From: Syngnathus acus
Taxonomy: Eukaryota; Chordata; Actinopteri; Syngnathiformes; Syngnathidae
DNA: 64,000 nt
Direction of reading: 5' to 3'
NCBI RefSeq assembly: GCF_901709675.1
Contig: NC_051102.1
Span: 2,262,912-2,326,911, forward strand
The notes beneath the pieces are model-generated. The model ran no database searches and was not told where the DNA came from. It worked only from the letters and a program-made list of their open reading frames with translations. Below are positions 12,990 to 25,464 of this stretch, in pieces (position 1 is the first letter of the stretch; each line of letters opens with the position of its first letter). Made by a program: the position numbers and the translations under genes.

Positions 12990-13663
12990 ATGTGGTTGCT
13001 GCTGCTGCTTGCCGCCTTGCTGGCTCTCTTCTGCACCCTGGACGTGTGGTACTTCGTGCGGGCGGCTGCCGTGGTCATCCGCGCCTGGCTGCAGCCTCCC
13101 GTGCGCGATGTGACGGGCGAGCAGGTCATGACCAGCTGGGTGGCCCCACGCGACATCGACATGTGTCACATGAACAACGCCCGCTACCTGCGTGAGTGCG
13201 ACTTCGCCCGCTTCTCACTGTACATGCGCAATGGCGTCTTCAAGGCACTTCGGGCCCTCAAGGCTTCCATGGTGGTGGGGGCGACCACTATCCGCTACCG
13301 CCGTCCACTTTATATCGGTGAGGCATACGAGCTGCGGAGTCGGGTGGTGACATGGGACGACAAATCCTTCTTCCTGGAGCAGAGGTTCGTGTCGAGCAAA
13401 GATGAGCTTGTGTGCGCCGTCATGTACTGCAAGCAGACTGTCCTACGTAGTAGCCCAGACAGTATCATGCAGTATCTTTGCAAGCGGAAGGTAAGATGTC
13501 AACAGGATCATTTGTCCGATTCAGAAGGATTTAACTTGAGCGTTGGTCCGTTCAGGTGGAGCGTCCCGAATTCCCAGAGGACCTCCAGCACTGGATCAAC
13601 TTCATCTCAACCAGCAGTCAGCACCTCAGAGCAGAGAGCGGCCTCATGGAGAAAGATAAATAA
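12990..13663 (+). CDS. them6: THEM6-like hot-dog thioesterase-superfamily protein, copy 1
   Basis: Coding exons are 12990-13490 and 13556-13663 (phase-0 intron of 65 bp), giving 202 aa; vertebrate THEM6 is close to this length. Residues 1-30 form a hydrophobic leader or membrane anchor (leucine-rich, then DVWYF), as in THEM6. A single 4HBT/hot-dog domain follows at roughly 40-170, with the family signature [20 protein letters not shown] at ~55-74, where the Asp and HMNN segment line the usual active-site helix. The C-terminal exon has [23 protein letters not shown]6 in mammals is an ER-associated protein linked to lipid homeostasis; actual thioesterase activity is not shown by the sequence. 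The ATG is taken because it follows the acceptor (exon from 12986) and begins the conserved hydrophobic leader; upstream in-frame sequence is intronic. A near-identical gene layout follows 3 kb downstream. Confidence 0.9.
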
Positions 13664-15000
13664 GCAAAGACATTAGAAGTTATTAGGGAACCCCCGCAAT
13701 TCACAAAGGACAGGGACCATGGCCTGCAATGAATAGCGAAAACCTGTGAATAATTGATGTCCCTCTAGAAAGGGGATTGCACAAGATTATAGATAGATGC
13801 TACAAGATGACAGCAAAGCAGATATCATGCATCTAGCATGTACACAATCATGCTACATGAAGGCTATATTCTGGAGTTACAAACAAACCACATTCACACA
13901 GTATTGATGAGCCATCAATACTAGCCAAAGTCACTTAATAGCAGGGGAAAAGAAGCAGGAACATTCTTTGTTTCACTTCCGACAACACATGAGAGGCATT
14001 CAAGGTCCGTGAAGAAAAACCCTGGAATTACTTCAACCAAACAGCAACATCAAGATAACACCAGGCAATGCCAACGTAATACTTACTTTGGCCTAAGTAC
14101 AAAAGAAATCAATTTGTGAATGCGAATCTGTGATTGTATGGGGGATCACTATTTGTTATTTTTGTCATGAGGATAACTTATAAATCTGTGAATTAAAGTT
14201 GCCTTTTTGCACCTGAGTACAATTATTCAAACCTCAAATCAAGACAGTTGATGGTTAAAATGGGAGAGAGAAAAAGATTAAGAAGTGTGTCATTTTTAGA
14301 AGTACTGTAGTCTGTGTAAGCCACAACACGGATGACATCATCGTTTAACCTTATAAGGTGAATAATTACGGCCTGAGGCATTACGTACTATGAAATGACA
14401 ATTTACTTTTATCTTTAAGGGGTATTAGTTCACTAGCATGTTATCAAAGTTATCACATCGACGTGTTATCTTGCAAAGGCGCCAACTCCTCAGTAAGGAA
14501 TGCAGATAGGTAGTCCTCGAAGACGCTAGTTTAAGGACATCACGTAATTTGCGAAACATTCACATGTCATCGTAATGGGCCCCTTCGGAGAAAGGGTTTA
14601 CATCATGGAAGAGGCTAAAAAGTGAGTAATAATTAAAAAAAAGATATTAAACCGCGCTCAGTGTTTCTGGTCTGGGCCAGGCAAAGGGGGTTACAGGGTT
14701 GGATTTGTGTTTGTGGCAGTATTAAATATTAACGTGTGGGACAAAAGGCTATGTCTGAAATTGAACATTGTAACCAGTCAGCTCAAAAAGATACGTTGTC
14801 GTATCTAAATTCCGAAAGGCCCATGAAGGAGTACCACGCAAGAGTGGTGTGTGATTGGTGGAAAATGAGGAAGCGATGTTTTTGTTTTAATGACGCAAAC
14901 ACAATTTCATTTACAAGGGCTAGAACATAACAAGTAGCAGGCGTATTTGATGAATTAAAGAACAAATAAAAATAAAAACTAGGGGCAGCAATTAGGTAAT
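13664..15000. other. 3' UTR and spacer between the two them6-like genes
   Basis: No coding exon is seen. A possible poly(A) signal ATTAAA at 14192 would end the first gene. The rest is unique AT-rich sequence without an obvious repeat. Confidence 0.5.
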
Positions 15001-15029
15001 GCAAGCGCGGAACCAGTTTAGTTCCTGCC

Positions 15030-15147
15030 TTGTCTCGTGACGTCACAGACCCGGAAATCATGCGGATACGCTGGCTGTACCCTCGAGCAGAACACCGGTT
15101 TCTTGGTCTCATCGCAGCAGATGGTAGTGCTCCCTTAGCAACTCACG
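15030..15147 (+). promoter_or_regulatory. Probable promoter and non-coding first exon of the second them6-like gene
   Basis: A perfect palindromic CRE (TGACGTCA, 15038-15045) stands a few bases from an ETS-like CCGGAAAT (15051-15058). About 100 bp downstream is a strong splice donor gtgagt at 15148. The coding exon of the downstream gene again begins with an acceptor (exon from 16650) four bases before its ATG, so a 5' non-coding exon is expected. A second possible donor is at 15982. The first paralogue's candidate promoter has the ETS site but no CRE. Confidence 0.5.
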
Positions 15148-16653
15148 GTGAGTCGTTTGATGCCTTAAAATTATCAAAGGAGAAGCCGGTGAAGACTAAA
15201 ATCGGAACATTTCTGCAGCACATGCTTTATTACGGATTAGCAGGGGGGAGTCGCGATCGCTTATGCAGTTCAGATCAGCCAAGCTAGGTAGCTAAATATC
15301 CAAAGCCAGAGCATCGGACTGGTCCTATTTGTCCTCTCAAGGTTGAACTGAATGGCTTTAAATTTTTAAGCGAGCAGTGACACGTTCGTCTACGTTAATA
15401 ATGCGTCACTGTTGCGGGAGTTGGATCCAAAAGACAGCAGGTGGAGTACAAGTTGGGTATTCGTTGATGCGATTCTTGGACATTTAAAATTTCTAATATT
15501 TGTCAATTTGCAGGAATATAGATGTGCAATTGTTGTACAATTTATAGACTTTTGTGAAAATCAAATTTTTTTATGTTGATCATTTCTCATTAATTTTATT
15601 ATAGGGATGGGGAACTTAAACGACTGATTGTGACACAATTTCCGTCAGTGTTCCAGGAGGCCACTTAGGAACGCCCATTTTTAAAAATACGTATATGACA
15701 AAAAATGCCATTTTATTGAGGATAAGATATGTGCATCTTTTTTACTGAACCAGTTTGCAGAAGGGCATTTAAATGGATATGGAAAAGAGTTTGCTCTTTT
15801 GCATTTGAATATTCTGTACCATATTGAAACGAATACATTCAATTCAATATTTGTCACCTGTGTGAACGCTGCAGTTTAGACCAGTCGTTGGTCCTCTCCA
15901 TAAAGCACGGACTTAGATATGAATATGCAAATGGACTACAAAGGCTACATGAATAGTCATATGGAAGTCTGTGCTGTTAAGGTGAGTCCAGCACAGCGGC
16001 CATTGTCGAATTAAGTCGTCACTCGCCATGCATGTTTGTTTACAATATTAAAAAACGTTGAATACGTCCACGCTTTTAGAGGACACAAATTTGTGAACCC
16101 CTCATGCACCTCAAACGACATGTCAACGCTGTGGTAAAAAATAATCGCTGGTTGTTCACATTAAATAATACAACCTCAGAGTTGAAGGCGCTGGTGCTCG
16201 AATTGTGCCATCTTGTGGGTAACATTGTTATTACTTCCCGGCTCAGCAACGGTAAACATTTAATAATAATAATGATAATGATCAAAGGCTACTCCGAGTG
16301 GCGTGCCCGTCCCTGGTATATAATTTCTGTAATTTATTTTTAAATAAAAAAGAAAGTTTGTAGATTTTAATCACTACATATATTTGATGTTTGTTTTGTA
16401 ACTTGATTATATTTTTTCATATCTTTTTTGCCAAGAATATTTTTGCTTTTTTGAAATATTTGTTTCTATTTTTTATCTTTTTAAATTTTTTATTTCATGT
16501 TTTAGCGTTTTCTTCCAACATTTTACCCAGTATTGTTTTTAATTATTGTTTAAAAAAAAGGTTACTGTTAAGGTTGCCAATGTTTCTATTATCCCATCCA
16601 TCATTCAGTCCTTTTTCTGTTTTGTTTGTGGTTTTTTTTGTCCATTCAGAGAC

Positions 16654-17411
16654 ATGCTGCTGTTGCTGCTGCTGCTAGGCCTCCTGGTGCTCTTCTGCAC
16701 TGTGGACGTGTGGTATTTCCTGCGGGCAGTCCAAGTGATGATCCAATCCTTGTTCCAGCCACGCATACATGATGTGCTGGCAGAGCAACGCGTCGACGGC
16801 ATGGTCCTCCCCCATGACGTGGACTACAAGGGCCACATGAACAACTCGCGCTACCTGCGCGAGTGTGACTTTGCCCGTTTCCACCACTACATGCGCAATG
16901 GGCTCTTCATGGCCTTGTGCAGGATGGGGGCTAAGATGGTGATCGGGGCCTCCACCATCCGCTACCGGCGTTCCTTGGGGTTTGCCGAGACGTTTGAGAT
17001 CCGCACCAGAGTGCTGGGCTGGGACGACAAGGCCTTCTACCTGGAGCAGCGCTTCGTGTCCAAGAAGGACGGCTTTGTGTCTGCTGTGTTGCTCTGCAGG
17101 CAGAATGTGGTGCACAGCAGCCCTGAGGAGATTGTTGAGTTTGTCTGCAAAAAGAAGGTGAGTGACACGTGGGCCACACTGAAACTGTTGGATAGGCTGA
17201 AATTGGAACAGTATGGGCATGTGTAATGAGCTCAATACATTTAGATAGAATGAAATCATGGTTGATGTTTGCCCGAGTCTCGTTTTTTGTGTGTCACCAG
17301 ATCCAATGTCCTCTGCTGGGCGAGGATGTGAAGCACTGGATCAACTTCATTTCAGCCAACAGCCAAGCCCTGAGGGCCGAGAGTGGACTGGTGCAGAAGA
17401 AGGACGAATGA
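16654..17411 (+). CDS. them6: THEM6-like hot-dog thioesterase-superfamily protein, copy 2
   Basis: Coding exons are 16654-17157 and 17301-17411 (phase-0 intron), giving 204 aa. It has the same architecture as copy 1: hydrophobic leader with FCTVDVWYF, then the hot-dog core with [53 protein letters not shown], and a C-terminal exon with HWINFISANSQALRAESGL. The active-site region here reads GHMNN, the usual family form, whereas copy 1 has CHMNN. The leader is encoded by a CTG-rich stretch (CTGCTGTTGCTGCTGCTGCTA). Identical intron position and phase, with adjacency in the same orientation, show that the two genes arose by tandem duplication. Which copy is the true orthologue of the single mammalian THEM6 cannot be told from the window. 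Confidence 0.9.
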
Positions 17412-17952
17412 ACGCATGCATATCGTTAGCAATACAAACACGGTAGAGGGCCATCCCAGGCCTCATGATATTTCCTTTTCCCAGTTTGTTACGAATATTA
17501 TTTTTTCTGGCGTATATGATGTACTACGGAGATATGATCATGAAAGTGAGCGATACGTTCACACAGGCATGCGGAAGCAACTTGATCTCCTGCCAAGACA
17601 GGAGAATGTGTGCGCACTTCTGAGGAGTTGGTTGTCCAGTACTTGATACAAAAAAATTGCACAAAAAAAGCTTCCCATAGAGAAACGTCAATATTTTATC
17701 ATAAAGGGATCATTTGCTGTTTTGATGGGTGGTATTTAAAACTCTTAATGTAATGTTGCAGGCAACTTTGAATGACAATGCAGTACGCAGATAATATAAT
17801 TTATTTATAAACCTTGCACTTCATCTTCTGACCAAAATATGATTATTAACATTGAGATATTTGAATGTTATTTATGTTATGAATGGACTGATTGACAGTC
17901 ACTCGTTGACTTGTTAGGTTTATCTTAAATTATTTATGGAATGAAGCCATGT

Positions 17953-18591
17953 ACAGTCAAACTTCGGCTTTCGAACGTCCCGGTTCTCGAACAAATCGGA
18001 ATTCGAACGAAAGATTCGAGATTTTTTTGCTTCGGTTGTCGAACAAAATTCGGAGGCCGAACCTCGCGAGATGAGCCGAAAGGACCCAAGAAAACCCGAG
18101 CGCGCGGCCCGGATGCCGACTGACTCCGTTCCTTATTGTATTTTCGTTACTTTGAGGATTATATTCACCCCTAATCATGCCTCCAAACAAAGCAAGTGGG
18201 AGCAGTAAAGCCATCCTAAAACACAAAGACGCTCTTAAAGCAATACGACAGTGAGCGCCCGGCGCGCTGCGGTTGCGCGATCGGACCAAATTAAGCTCCC
18301 TGCGCACTGAGGTCCACTTAAAATTTGGAAAGTACATCAGGGCGTTAAAAATATTTTCTAAATTTCAGCGACGGCTCTCTCACAATAATGCGACCAGCGC
18401 GGTGCAGTTGCGCGATCGGACAAAAATGCGCAAATGAAAAAATGCTTAAAAAAGGCGGTTTCTTTTGTCTTGGAACGGATAAAAAAAATTTCCATGATTT
18501 GTAATGGGAAAAATAGATTCGGAATTCGACCGATTCACTTCTCGAACCGCCTTCTGGAACGGATTGTGGTCGAAAACCGAGGTTTGACTGT
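17953..18591. mobile_element. MITE-like element with inverted ends
   Basis: The left end ACAGTCAAACTTCGGCTTTC and the right end, read on the minus strand as ACAGTCAAACCTCGGTTTTC, are matching terminal inverted repeats (18 of 20). The element is 639 bp, carries no transposase, and has internal repeats of the motif TTGCGCGATCGGAC (about 18273 and 18409). It lies in the presumed 3' UTR or downstream flank of the second them6-like gene. An AATAAA at 18594-18599 directly abuts its right end. Confidence 0.8.
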
Positions 18592-18739
18592 CCAATAAAA
18601 GTACGTTGGTTGTATCTAATGGCATTTTCAAATGAATACAATCGAAATTAGGGCTGAATGAAATCTAATTGCGACAGAAATTTTACGATTGCGATATATT
18701 GTACGATTCTCCTCTTAGCATGTATTTATTTTATTTTTT

Positions 18740-18850
18740 ACGAGAGGCGGAGTACACTGTAAATCGGTCGCCAGCCAATCACACTCTTATTCACACCTAT
18801 GGACAAGTAGTCATGCTTCTTTTTACAATGTTGGGAAGACAGAGTGCCTC
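18740..18850 (-). repeat. Fragment of the tRNA-SINE 3' body
   Basis: The block matching GTCGCCAGCCAATCAC followed by CACACCTATGGACA resembles part of the complete SINE at 47648-48045, in the same orientation. It is short and degraded; there is no box A/B region. Confidence 0.5.
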
Positions 18851-19776
18851 AGATTAACAACATAGAGGAGGCGTTTATTAAATGTTGTGGCCATATCAGG
18901 CTGAGGTATTCCTTATATGTCTACTCAAAAATATTAGACAATAAAACAAGACAAACAAAAGCTCTTGGACTCATAATTCATTTTACTAATGCTCAAATGT
19001 CACAATGTGGGTTATCTCTTTAAAATATATGATTAAGCCTAAAGATTGGCAGGCATTGACCGGTGTTCTATGGTTGTGCTGCTGCTTCTTTTTTTTTTTC
19101 TTTTTTTTTCTTTTTTCAAAATGGTGTTTGGAAATTCCATAACTGGAAAAGCTGAACATGACACAGAAGTATGAAAGTCGCCGTCGTGGAGCGTACTGTC
19201 GTGTAAGCAGCACCACCAATGCACAGCCACATGTGATAGGTAAGTCCAATATTATCATTTTTACTAGTGTTATCATTATTATTGTGTATTTACCCTCCAT
19301 TTTTTTAATATCATAGTATGATCATAGTATCTAGATGTGTCAGCATAAGTGATTTTTAAATTTTTTCTTGTTCTGTTGTGCAGCATGTTGTACATTGTAT
19401 CTATTTACACTACTATTATATTACTACTATTTAAATTATATTTATTTAGTATTAATAGGCAAAGTGTTGAATATCAGTAATCTGGATGACTTTACTGTCA
19501 TATTTAGTATTTGCGATGCACTTTTAAAAAAGAAAATCAATTTATCGCCATATTGCGCACCAAAAATCTATTACGCTGAATGAAAATATTCTTTTAAAAT
19601 TTAAAAATGTATTTAATTGAATTTTGTTGTCTCATAAAACTGGTGAAAGGTCATGTAGGAAAACCAGTTTGATAAACATCAGAATGACTGGAATGATGGA
19701 GCCATTCACGAACTTGAAGTTGTGTTGTGTCTGAAGCACATTGAAGCGTTCGCAGTGTCTCATTGTGTTCGGTGCC

Positions 19777-22700
19777 ATGGAGGAATCGGAGCCCCTTTTG
19801 CCTGGCCGCTCGGAGAACAGGAGAGCCAACGGCCACTGCAGATGGAGTCTTCGCACCCCCAACATGGACCCCAGGGTGGTGGAGGATCTGAGGCGCAGGC
19901 TCAAGTACTTCTTCATGAACCCTTGCCAGAAGTACAAAGCTCGAGGCCGCAAGCCGTGGAAGCTGATGCTCCAAATATTCAAAATTGCCCTCATCACCGC
20001 CCAGGTGGATCATCTCGACTGCTTCTGATGAATCACAGAACATTTCCTTAACTTTATCGCTTTCTCTTTCAGCTGGTCTCATTCGGACTGAGCAATGAGA
20101 TGATGGTCACTTTCAAAGATGACAACCTGATGGCATTCCGTCATCTCTTCCTGAAAGGATACAAGGACCGCAATCTTGGAGGTCATGTTTTGCACACCAA
20201 AACAGACGTGTTCGAGCACATCGACTACATCATCAACAGGGTAAACTGCGCGAAACCTTGTGCGTTGACAAAGTTTCAGTTTTGATTGACATTCTCCTCT
20301 CGCAGTACATCAATCTCCAAAACCTGACAGTAGGTAATCTGGCTTATGAGAAGATTGATGGAGAGTACACCCCACTGTTGGTCTGCCAAGAGTTTTACCG
20401 GAACAGCAACATCGACCCCGGAAACGAGACCTTCTACATTGATCCGCACGTTGAAACTGGTAACAATTTATGACACTGTTTCAAAAAATATAATATAATG
20501 TAATGTTGGCAAATAAGGGATTTTGAATTTTTGTAATTTTTTAGAGGTGGATATTCCGTCATAGTTTCAGCAAACAGGACTCCCACCAATATGAATTTGT
20601 TAAAGGCCAATTTTGATTGGATTTTTGATTGAATTACGATAACTGCAGATAAATCCCCAAGTTTCTGAAAGAATAAGCGTTTCAGCTGAGAAAATGTTGT
20701 CATTGATTGAGTTTGTATCAGTGGAGTGATAGTGCTTTTACTAATGACCTGAATGCTATGAGTCTTGTTTCACTTTAAAGAAGAGCAAAATATAGTCAAT
20801 TGAGTCATGCTTTTATATTTATACCATCTGAATCATAGCGCCAGTGGAAAATAATCACAAAGTGGAGTAAAGTGCATCTTCCGCAAAACATGTAGAAGCC
20901 GATGTTTATCAGAGGAACAAATTTAGCTGATAATGTTTTCATACTCAGAATGCATTTCCATCTACCCTGTGCTGTCATTGGACAATGGCAGTCTGGCCGC
21001 GCCCCTCAACTTCTCTTTGGACTTTAGAAGGTGATTAAGAGTCAAACTATAAGTGTGTTAAGTTGCCGGCCTACTCATGTTGTACGTTCCTTGCGTCCAG
21101 GCTGCTGTCAGTCAACGTTTACTTCACCCTGAAAACCATCAACCTGCAGACCGTGAGGCACCACGAGCTTCCCGATTGTTACGTCTTCCACGTGGTGGTC
21201 AGCTTCCACCGACGCCATTGCACAACAAAATGGCGGCGACTCACCCGTTTTACATTTTGGTGCAGATCACGTTCGATAATCACGCCCACAGCGGAAATAT
21301 CAAAGTGGCGGTTGGAAACGACGTCACCATCAATGAATGCAGAGACTGGAATGTGGAGGGCACTTGTAAAATGAGAATTCATCTTTGTTGTGAAATTCAA
21401 CGCAGCCAACATTAACCCCAAATCTGCGTTTTGCTATTATAGCTGGAAAAAACGACTACCTCCTGCTCTTCTTCGATTCCGTGGTCATCCTCGCTTGCTT
21501 CACCTCGCTGATCCTCTGCATACGTTCTGTCGTCAACGGCATCCAGCTCCAGTTTGTGAGTAATGTTGACCCTATTTAAACTCTGCTGTTGCTAACCAAA
21601 AAAGCAGCACCAAAACAAGTAAAAAAAGTCCCTGGGTTTGATTTTATGACTGTCATAAAATTGCAAATGTCTGTCATGTGCATTGGTTTAAACAACACTT
21701 TAACTTTACAATTTGTAACATACCAATCTTTATGTGTTCCAAAATCCAATGAGCCATTTTGTTGTCTTCACAAACATTTTTCTGCAGGTCTTTACCATCA
21801 TCATAGTCTTTCTCTAGTGATTGTACGTGCATATCCCCCTGCAGGAGTTCAACACATTCTTCCACGCATACTACAATAAAATTGTGACTATGTCCGACCG
21901 CTTGGAGTTTGTGAATGGCTGGTACATCCTCATCATTGTCAGCGACACGCTGACCATCGTGGGTTCGACTTTGAAGATCGGAATACAGACAAAGGTGTGT
22001 TTTTGTTCATGGTATATTTTTATGTGTTAGTGAGCAGGACTGCTGAAAAATCAATAAATATGTGTTTAGAAACACTTTGTAGATGGCTGCAAAGGTCTGA
22101 CCCATTAATCGGACGACCAATTAAATTGTACGATTATGGCCGAAAATGACTCGTGATGGTTTGTATTTAATTTGCAACGTATTCATGGCGCTGTGGTGTA
22201 GAAATCTTTTGACGCCGATTTTTTTTCTCTCAGTTCATGACCAGTTATGACGAGTGCAGCATTTTGCTGGGAACAGCAACCATGATGGTGTGGGTGGGCG
22301 TGATCCGGTACCTCGGTTTCTTCAAGAAATACAACGTAAGAGTGGTCACATGCAATCTTGTGTGAAGAGAATAGGTTTCCTTTTTCTAAATTTGTTTAAT
22401 TTATTTATTTTTAACAGATCCTAATCTTGACTTTGAGAGCGGCTTTCCCAAACGTGATCCGATTCTGCTGTTGCGCAGCCATGATCTACCTCGGTTACTG
22501 TTTCTGCGGCTGGATTGTGCTTGGGCCGTACCACGACAAAGTATGCCCTCGAGTCATATCCCTTCACTTACTTCAATTACAAATTTCCAACAATTTTGTC
22601 ATCAGTTCCGGACCTTTGACAAAGTGACCGAATGTCTCTTCTCGCTGATCAACGGCGACGACATGTACGCGACCTTCCTGAAGATGCCCGATAATGGCTA

Positions 22701-23114
22701 CATGGTGTGGCTCTTCAGTCGCCTCTACCTCTACTCTTTCATCTCTCTCTTCATCTACATGGTGCTCAGCCTCTTCATCGCTCTCATCACCGACACCTAC
22801 GAGACTATCAAGGTCAGACCGCCGACATGGAAATAACAATGGAACCTCTAAATTTAGATGGCTTCCGAGTTCTTTACTTAATTTTTACTTTCGCTTTGGA
22901 GGTTCCAACCTGCATGCTGCGTTCAAATGACCCCAACCTGATTTTCAAACTGTCGCAGCATCATCAGCAAGAAAAAGTGCCGGTGTCCCAGCTCCAGGCC
23001 TTCATAGCCGAGTGCAGAGACGAGCCCGAGTCTGGACGCTACCAAACAGACGAGGAGCCACTTTCTTCCTGCCTCTTGTCTTGTTTTTGCTGTGGCTGCA
23101 GGAAGAAGATTTGA
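19777..23114 (+). CDS. mcoln3: Mucolipin-3-like cation channel (TRPML), 12 coding exons
   Basis: Exons: 19777-20004, 20073-20240, 20306-20459, 20949-21030, 21101-21197, 21266-21365, 21443-21555, 21845-21994, 22234-22335, 22418-22540, 22606-22812, 22959-23114. They give 559 aa; human MCOLN3 is 553. TRPML channels release Ca2+ and other cations from endosomes and lysosomes. Visible parts: basic N-terminal [13 protein letters not shown]1 (~61-84); the large luminal domain with ELPDCYVF and [12 protein letters not shown]2 (~284-305); TM3-TM4 (~338-394); TM5 with [18 protein letters not shown] (~413-430); the pore filter NGDDM (455-459); TM6 (~472-505); and a Cys-rich C-terminus (CFCCGCRKK) suited to palmitoylation. 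The luminal segment [15 protein letters not shown] and the C-terminal tail are closer to MCOLN3 than to MCOLN1/2. All key pore residues are intact. The exon 5 donor could be 21195 or 21198 (one codon difference). The start ATG sits in gccATGG context. Confidence 0.9.
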
Positions 23115-23256
23115 CTTCTGTTGCTAATTGTCTTATAATCATTCTGTTTTGGAATCAAATCGTCTATATGAAGAACATCATTTTTTATTGTGTAAAAACT
23201 ACAATGTTTAAATTAAATTATTCCAGTAATTCGTAAACTATGGCACTGTCGGTTTG

Positions 23257-23262
23257 AATAAA
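23257..23262 (+). terminator. mcoln3: Poly(A) signal of the mucolipin gene
   Basis: AATAAA lies 143 bp after the stop codon, implying a very short 3' UTR. Confidence 0.65.
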
Positions 23263-23364
23263 AGGGTTTAAGAAATGACAAGTCAGTGCACCTTTAGTCA
23301 ATTGTTGAACAGAGTGCGCCATCTAGAGGAGTAGAAAATACAACAACCGGTTCATGGAGCAAAA

Positions 23365-23410
23365 TACCTGCCATTCAAACAGGGGTGTGTAGACTTTTCT
23401 TCCCTTCACC
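23365..23410 (+). repeat. Tc1/mariner-type end fragment
   Basis: The motif CAGGGGTGTGTAGACTTT is typical of decayed teleost Tc1-like inverted-repeat ends. Related pieces occur at about 27875-27900 (same strand) and at 46520-46545 in the opposite orientation. None is attached to a transposase. Confidence 0.45.
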
Positions 23411-23884
23411 TGAAATGACATGTTTTAGTTCGCACTACTGCAAATTAAAGTTTACTTTAAATGAGTTAACAATTTTTTCCAACTATTGAAATTTGAAATA
23501 TATATAAAACATGACAACTTGGTATGCTTTTTTTCAGTGCAACGAAGAGGTCTCATTCTGGGGGAGTCAATGGCGATAACGAGCTGCCACAAAATCGTGG
23601 ATGTCCGGTAACGGAGGGCCCCATAAGAGAGGCAGGAGCCAGAATATCAGAGCATGTTATTGAATGCACTTCAAGCTCTTTATTATCACTTATCTCCAGA
23701 TCATCCTAGTAATGTGTATATGATTACGTTTCATGATAACGAGTAGTTAACAGGTTATTATGTCCATACAGTTAATGCGATTAAAGTTACTTCTCCACTT
23801 AACTGTGTGTTATTGTTTTTTTTTTACATATCTTGTCCCCTAAACTTCAAAACTAACGCATGTTATATTTTGAAAAATTCATAA

Positions 23885-24344
23885 GGAAACAGTGCATCCG
23901 CCAACCGCTAACTCACTAGCGAACATCCGCCGGAGTCTCACTTGGACCGCCTCTCTCCTCCCGTCAAAATTCGGGTGTTGTCGTTTCGAATCGCCCTGTC
24001 AGAGGAGGAAAAGGAACGGAGACGGGAACTCGCATAGGCTTGCGTTACAAAAAAAAAAAAAAAAAATAGGGGGGAAGTCCAAAGTTGTTGCATTTGAACG
24101 CAAACGTCAGCAGAAAGTGGAAGCGGCGCGACTCTACAGCTTTCAAGTGGGCAGTGTGTGTTTCATGTTTTACAGCTGGCAGACTACTGTGTGTTGTAAA
24201 CACGTCTAGTGTACACTTCAGTAGTTGTGACATTGTGCTTCAGAGCCGAGGGAAAGGTCTCCTCCCATCGTGTGTTGACGGATACAGCTCGACCCAGTGC
24301 AAGGAGACACGGAAAGACTTGCGCACGCAAAGCACCTCGGACAG
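23885..24344 (+). promoter_or_regulatory. gng12: Probable gng12 promoter and non-coding first exon
   Basis: A GC-rich block (about 23895-24040 and 24245-24344) in otherwise AT-rich DNA ends in a strong consensus splice donor (acag|gtaaga, donor at 24345). The gng12 coding exon starts just after an acceptor at 44171-44174, with 15 nt of 5' UTR before the ATG, so an upstream non-coding exon is needed. GNG12 in mammals also has untranslated 5' exons and a very long first intron. The last ~100 nt (24245-24344) are the best exon candidate. The transcription start cannot be placed, and another gene's 5' exon is not excluded. Confidence 0.45.
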
Positions 24345-25395
24345 GTAAGAGACACTCAACGCTTCGACATTCTTCCTTCTTCCAGTAATTGTTTGAGGCA
24401 AGCTCTCATTGGCCTTTTATGCAAAAATAGAGTAGAGCTAAAATTGACAAGCCAAACTTGCAAATGCGACTTATTGACACATTCAACAGGTGAGTGATGG
24501 AAGCTATAGACTTGGAAGCTATAGACTGTTCTTGGCCGTGTGAGTACTGAACTGTATTCCTTGCAGGCTTCCCCCTGGTTCTGTCTTCTGGAAATTAAAT
24601 CCACGTATTCTGTTACTGATTCAGTGACATTTTGGCTCAATTTGAACTCCCTTTGAGATAAATCGAATTTCCATTCATCTGTTTCAGACCCCCAGAAAAC
24701 AATATGGTTTGTGTTAATCTACAGCGAAACAGCACTTTAGTAGATTTTTTAAAAGTACATTAGAAAATGTAAATAAGTCAATTGTTTTTCCAAAATGTGA
24801 CTTTGAGGGGCTTGACTGAGTGAATGGCATCGGGAGCTGGCGTCGGTATTCTGTTTGTGAGCGTCGAGGCGTGAGTTGTGGCCGACAGCAGCTCCTTGCG
24901 AGTGTGCTCCATTTCTATGTGTGTGTACATAATTGACCTGTGGATCAACCTTTTGTGACATTTTTTGTTGCTGGTATGCTGTGGAATACACTCTCAGAAA
25001 TATATGAATATTGGGCTTTCGGTTAAAATTTGAGGATGATAATAAATGCATTATTACTTCAACCTCTGTATCTCTTCTGCAACCTGCTAATGACACTCTG
25101 AGCTCAGTGGCCACCTCTCTCTGAGTTTGAGGTATGGTTGGTCAAATGCTAGGTGTCATGTTGGTAAGTTCCATGATGTCAAAAAAATTTGAAAAGCATG
25201 ATTAAGAGGACTGCTAAAATAACAATTCTCATTTAACCAGTAGAAAGTGTATTGGTCCATTTATGAATGAGATGAATCTGTTGTTCCGTTCCTTGTCCCG
25301 TTGGATATCTGCATCAAAAATTAAGAGGTCAAATTAAGTTACAGTACATATAATTTACCCTACATTTTAGATTCACCCAGAAAGCCCAACAACCC

Positions 25396-25398
<3 letters not shown>

Positions 25399-25463
<65 letters not shown>
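25399..25463. repeat. (GT)n microsatellite
   Basis: About 32 uninterrupted GT repeats. Confidence 0.97.

Positions 25464-25464
<1 letters not shown>

Noticed and set aside
16675-17259. 194-codon minus-strand open frame
   Set aside because: It is the antisense shadow of the second them6-like coding exon; the sense frame has the conserved domain and splice sites.
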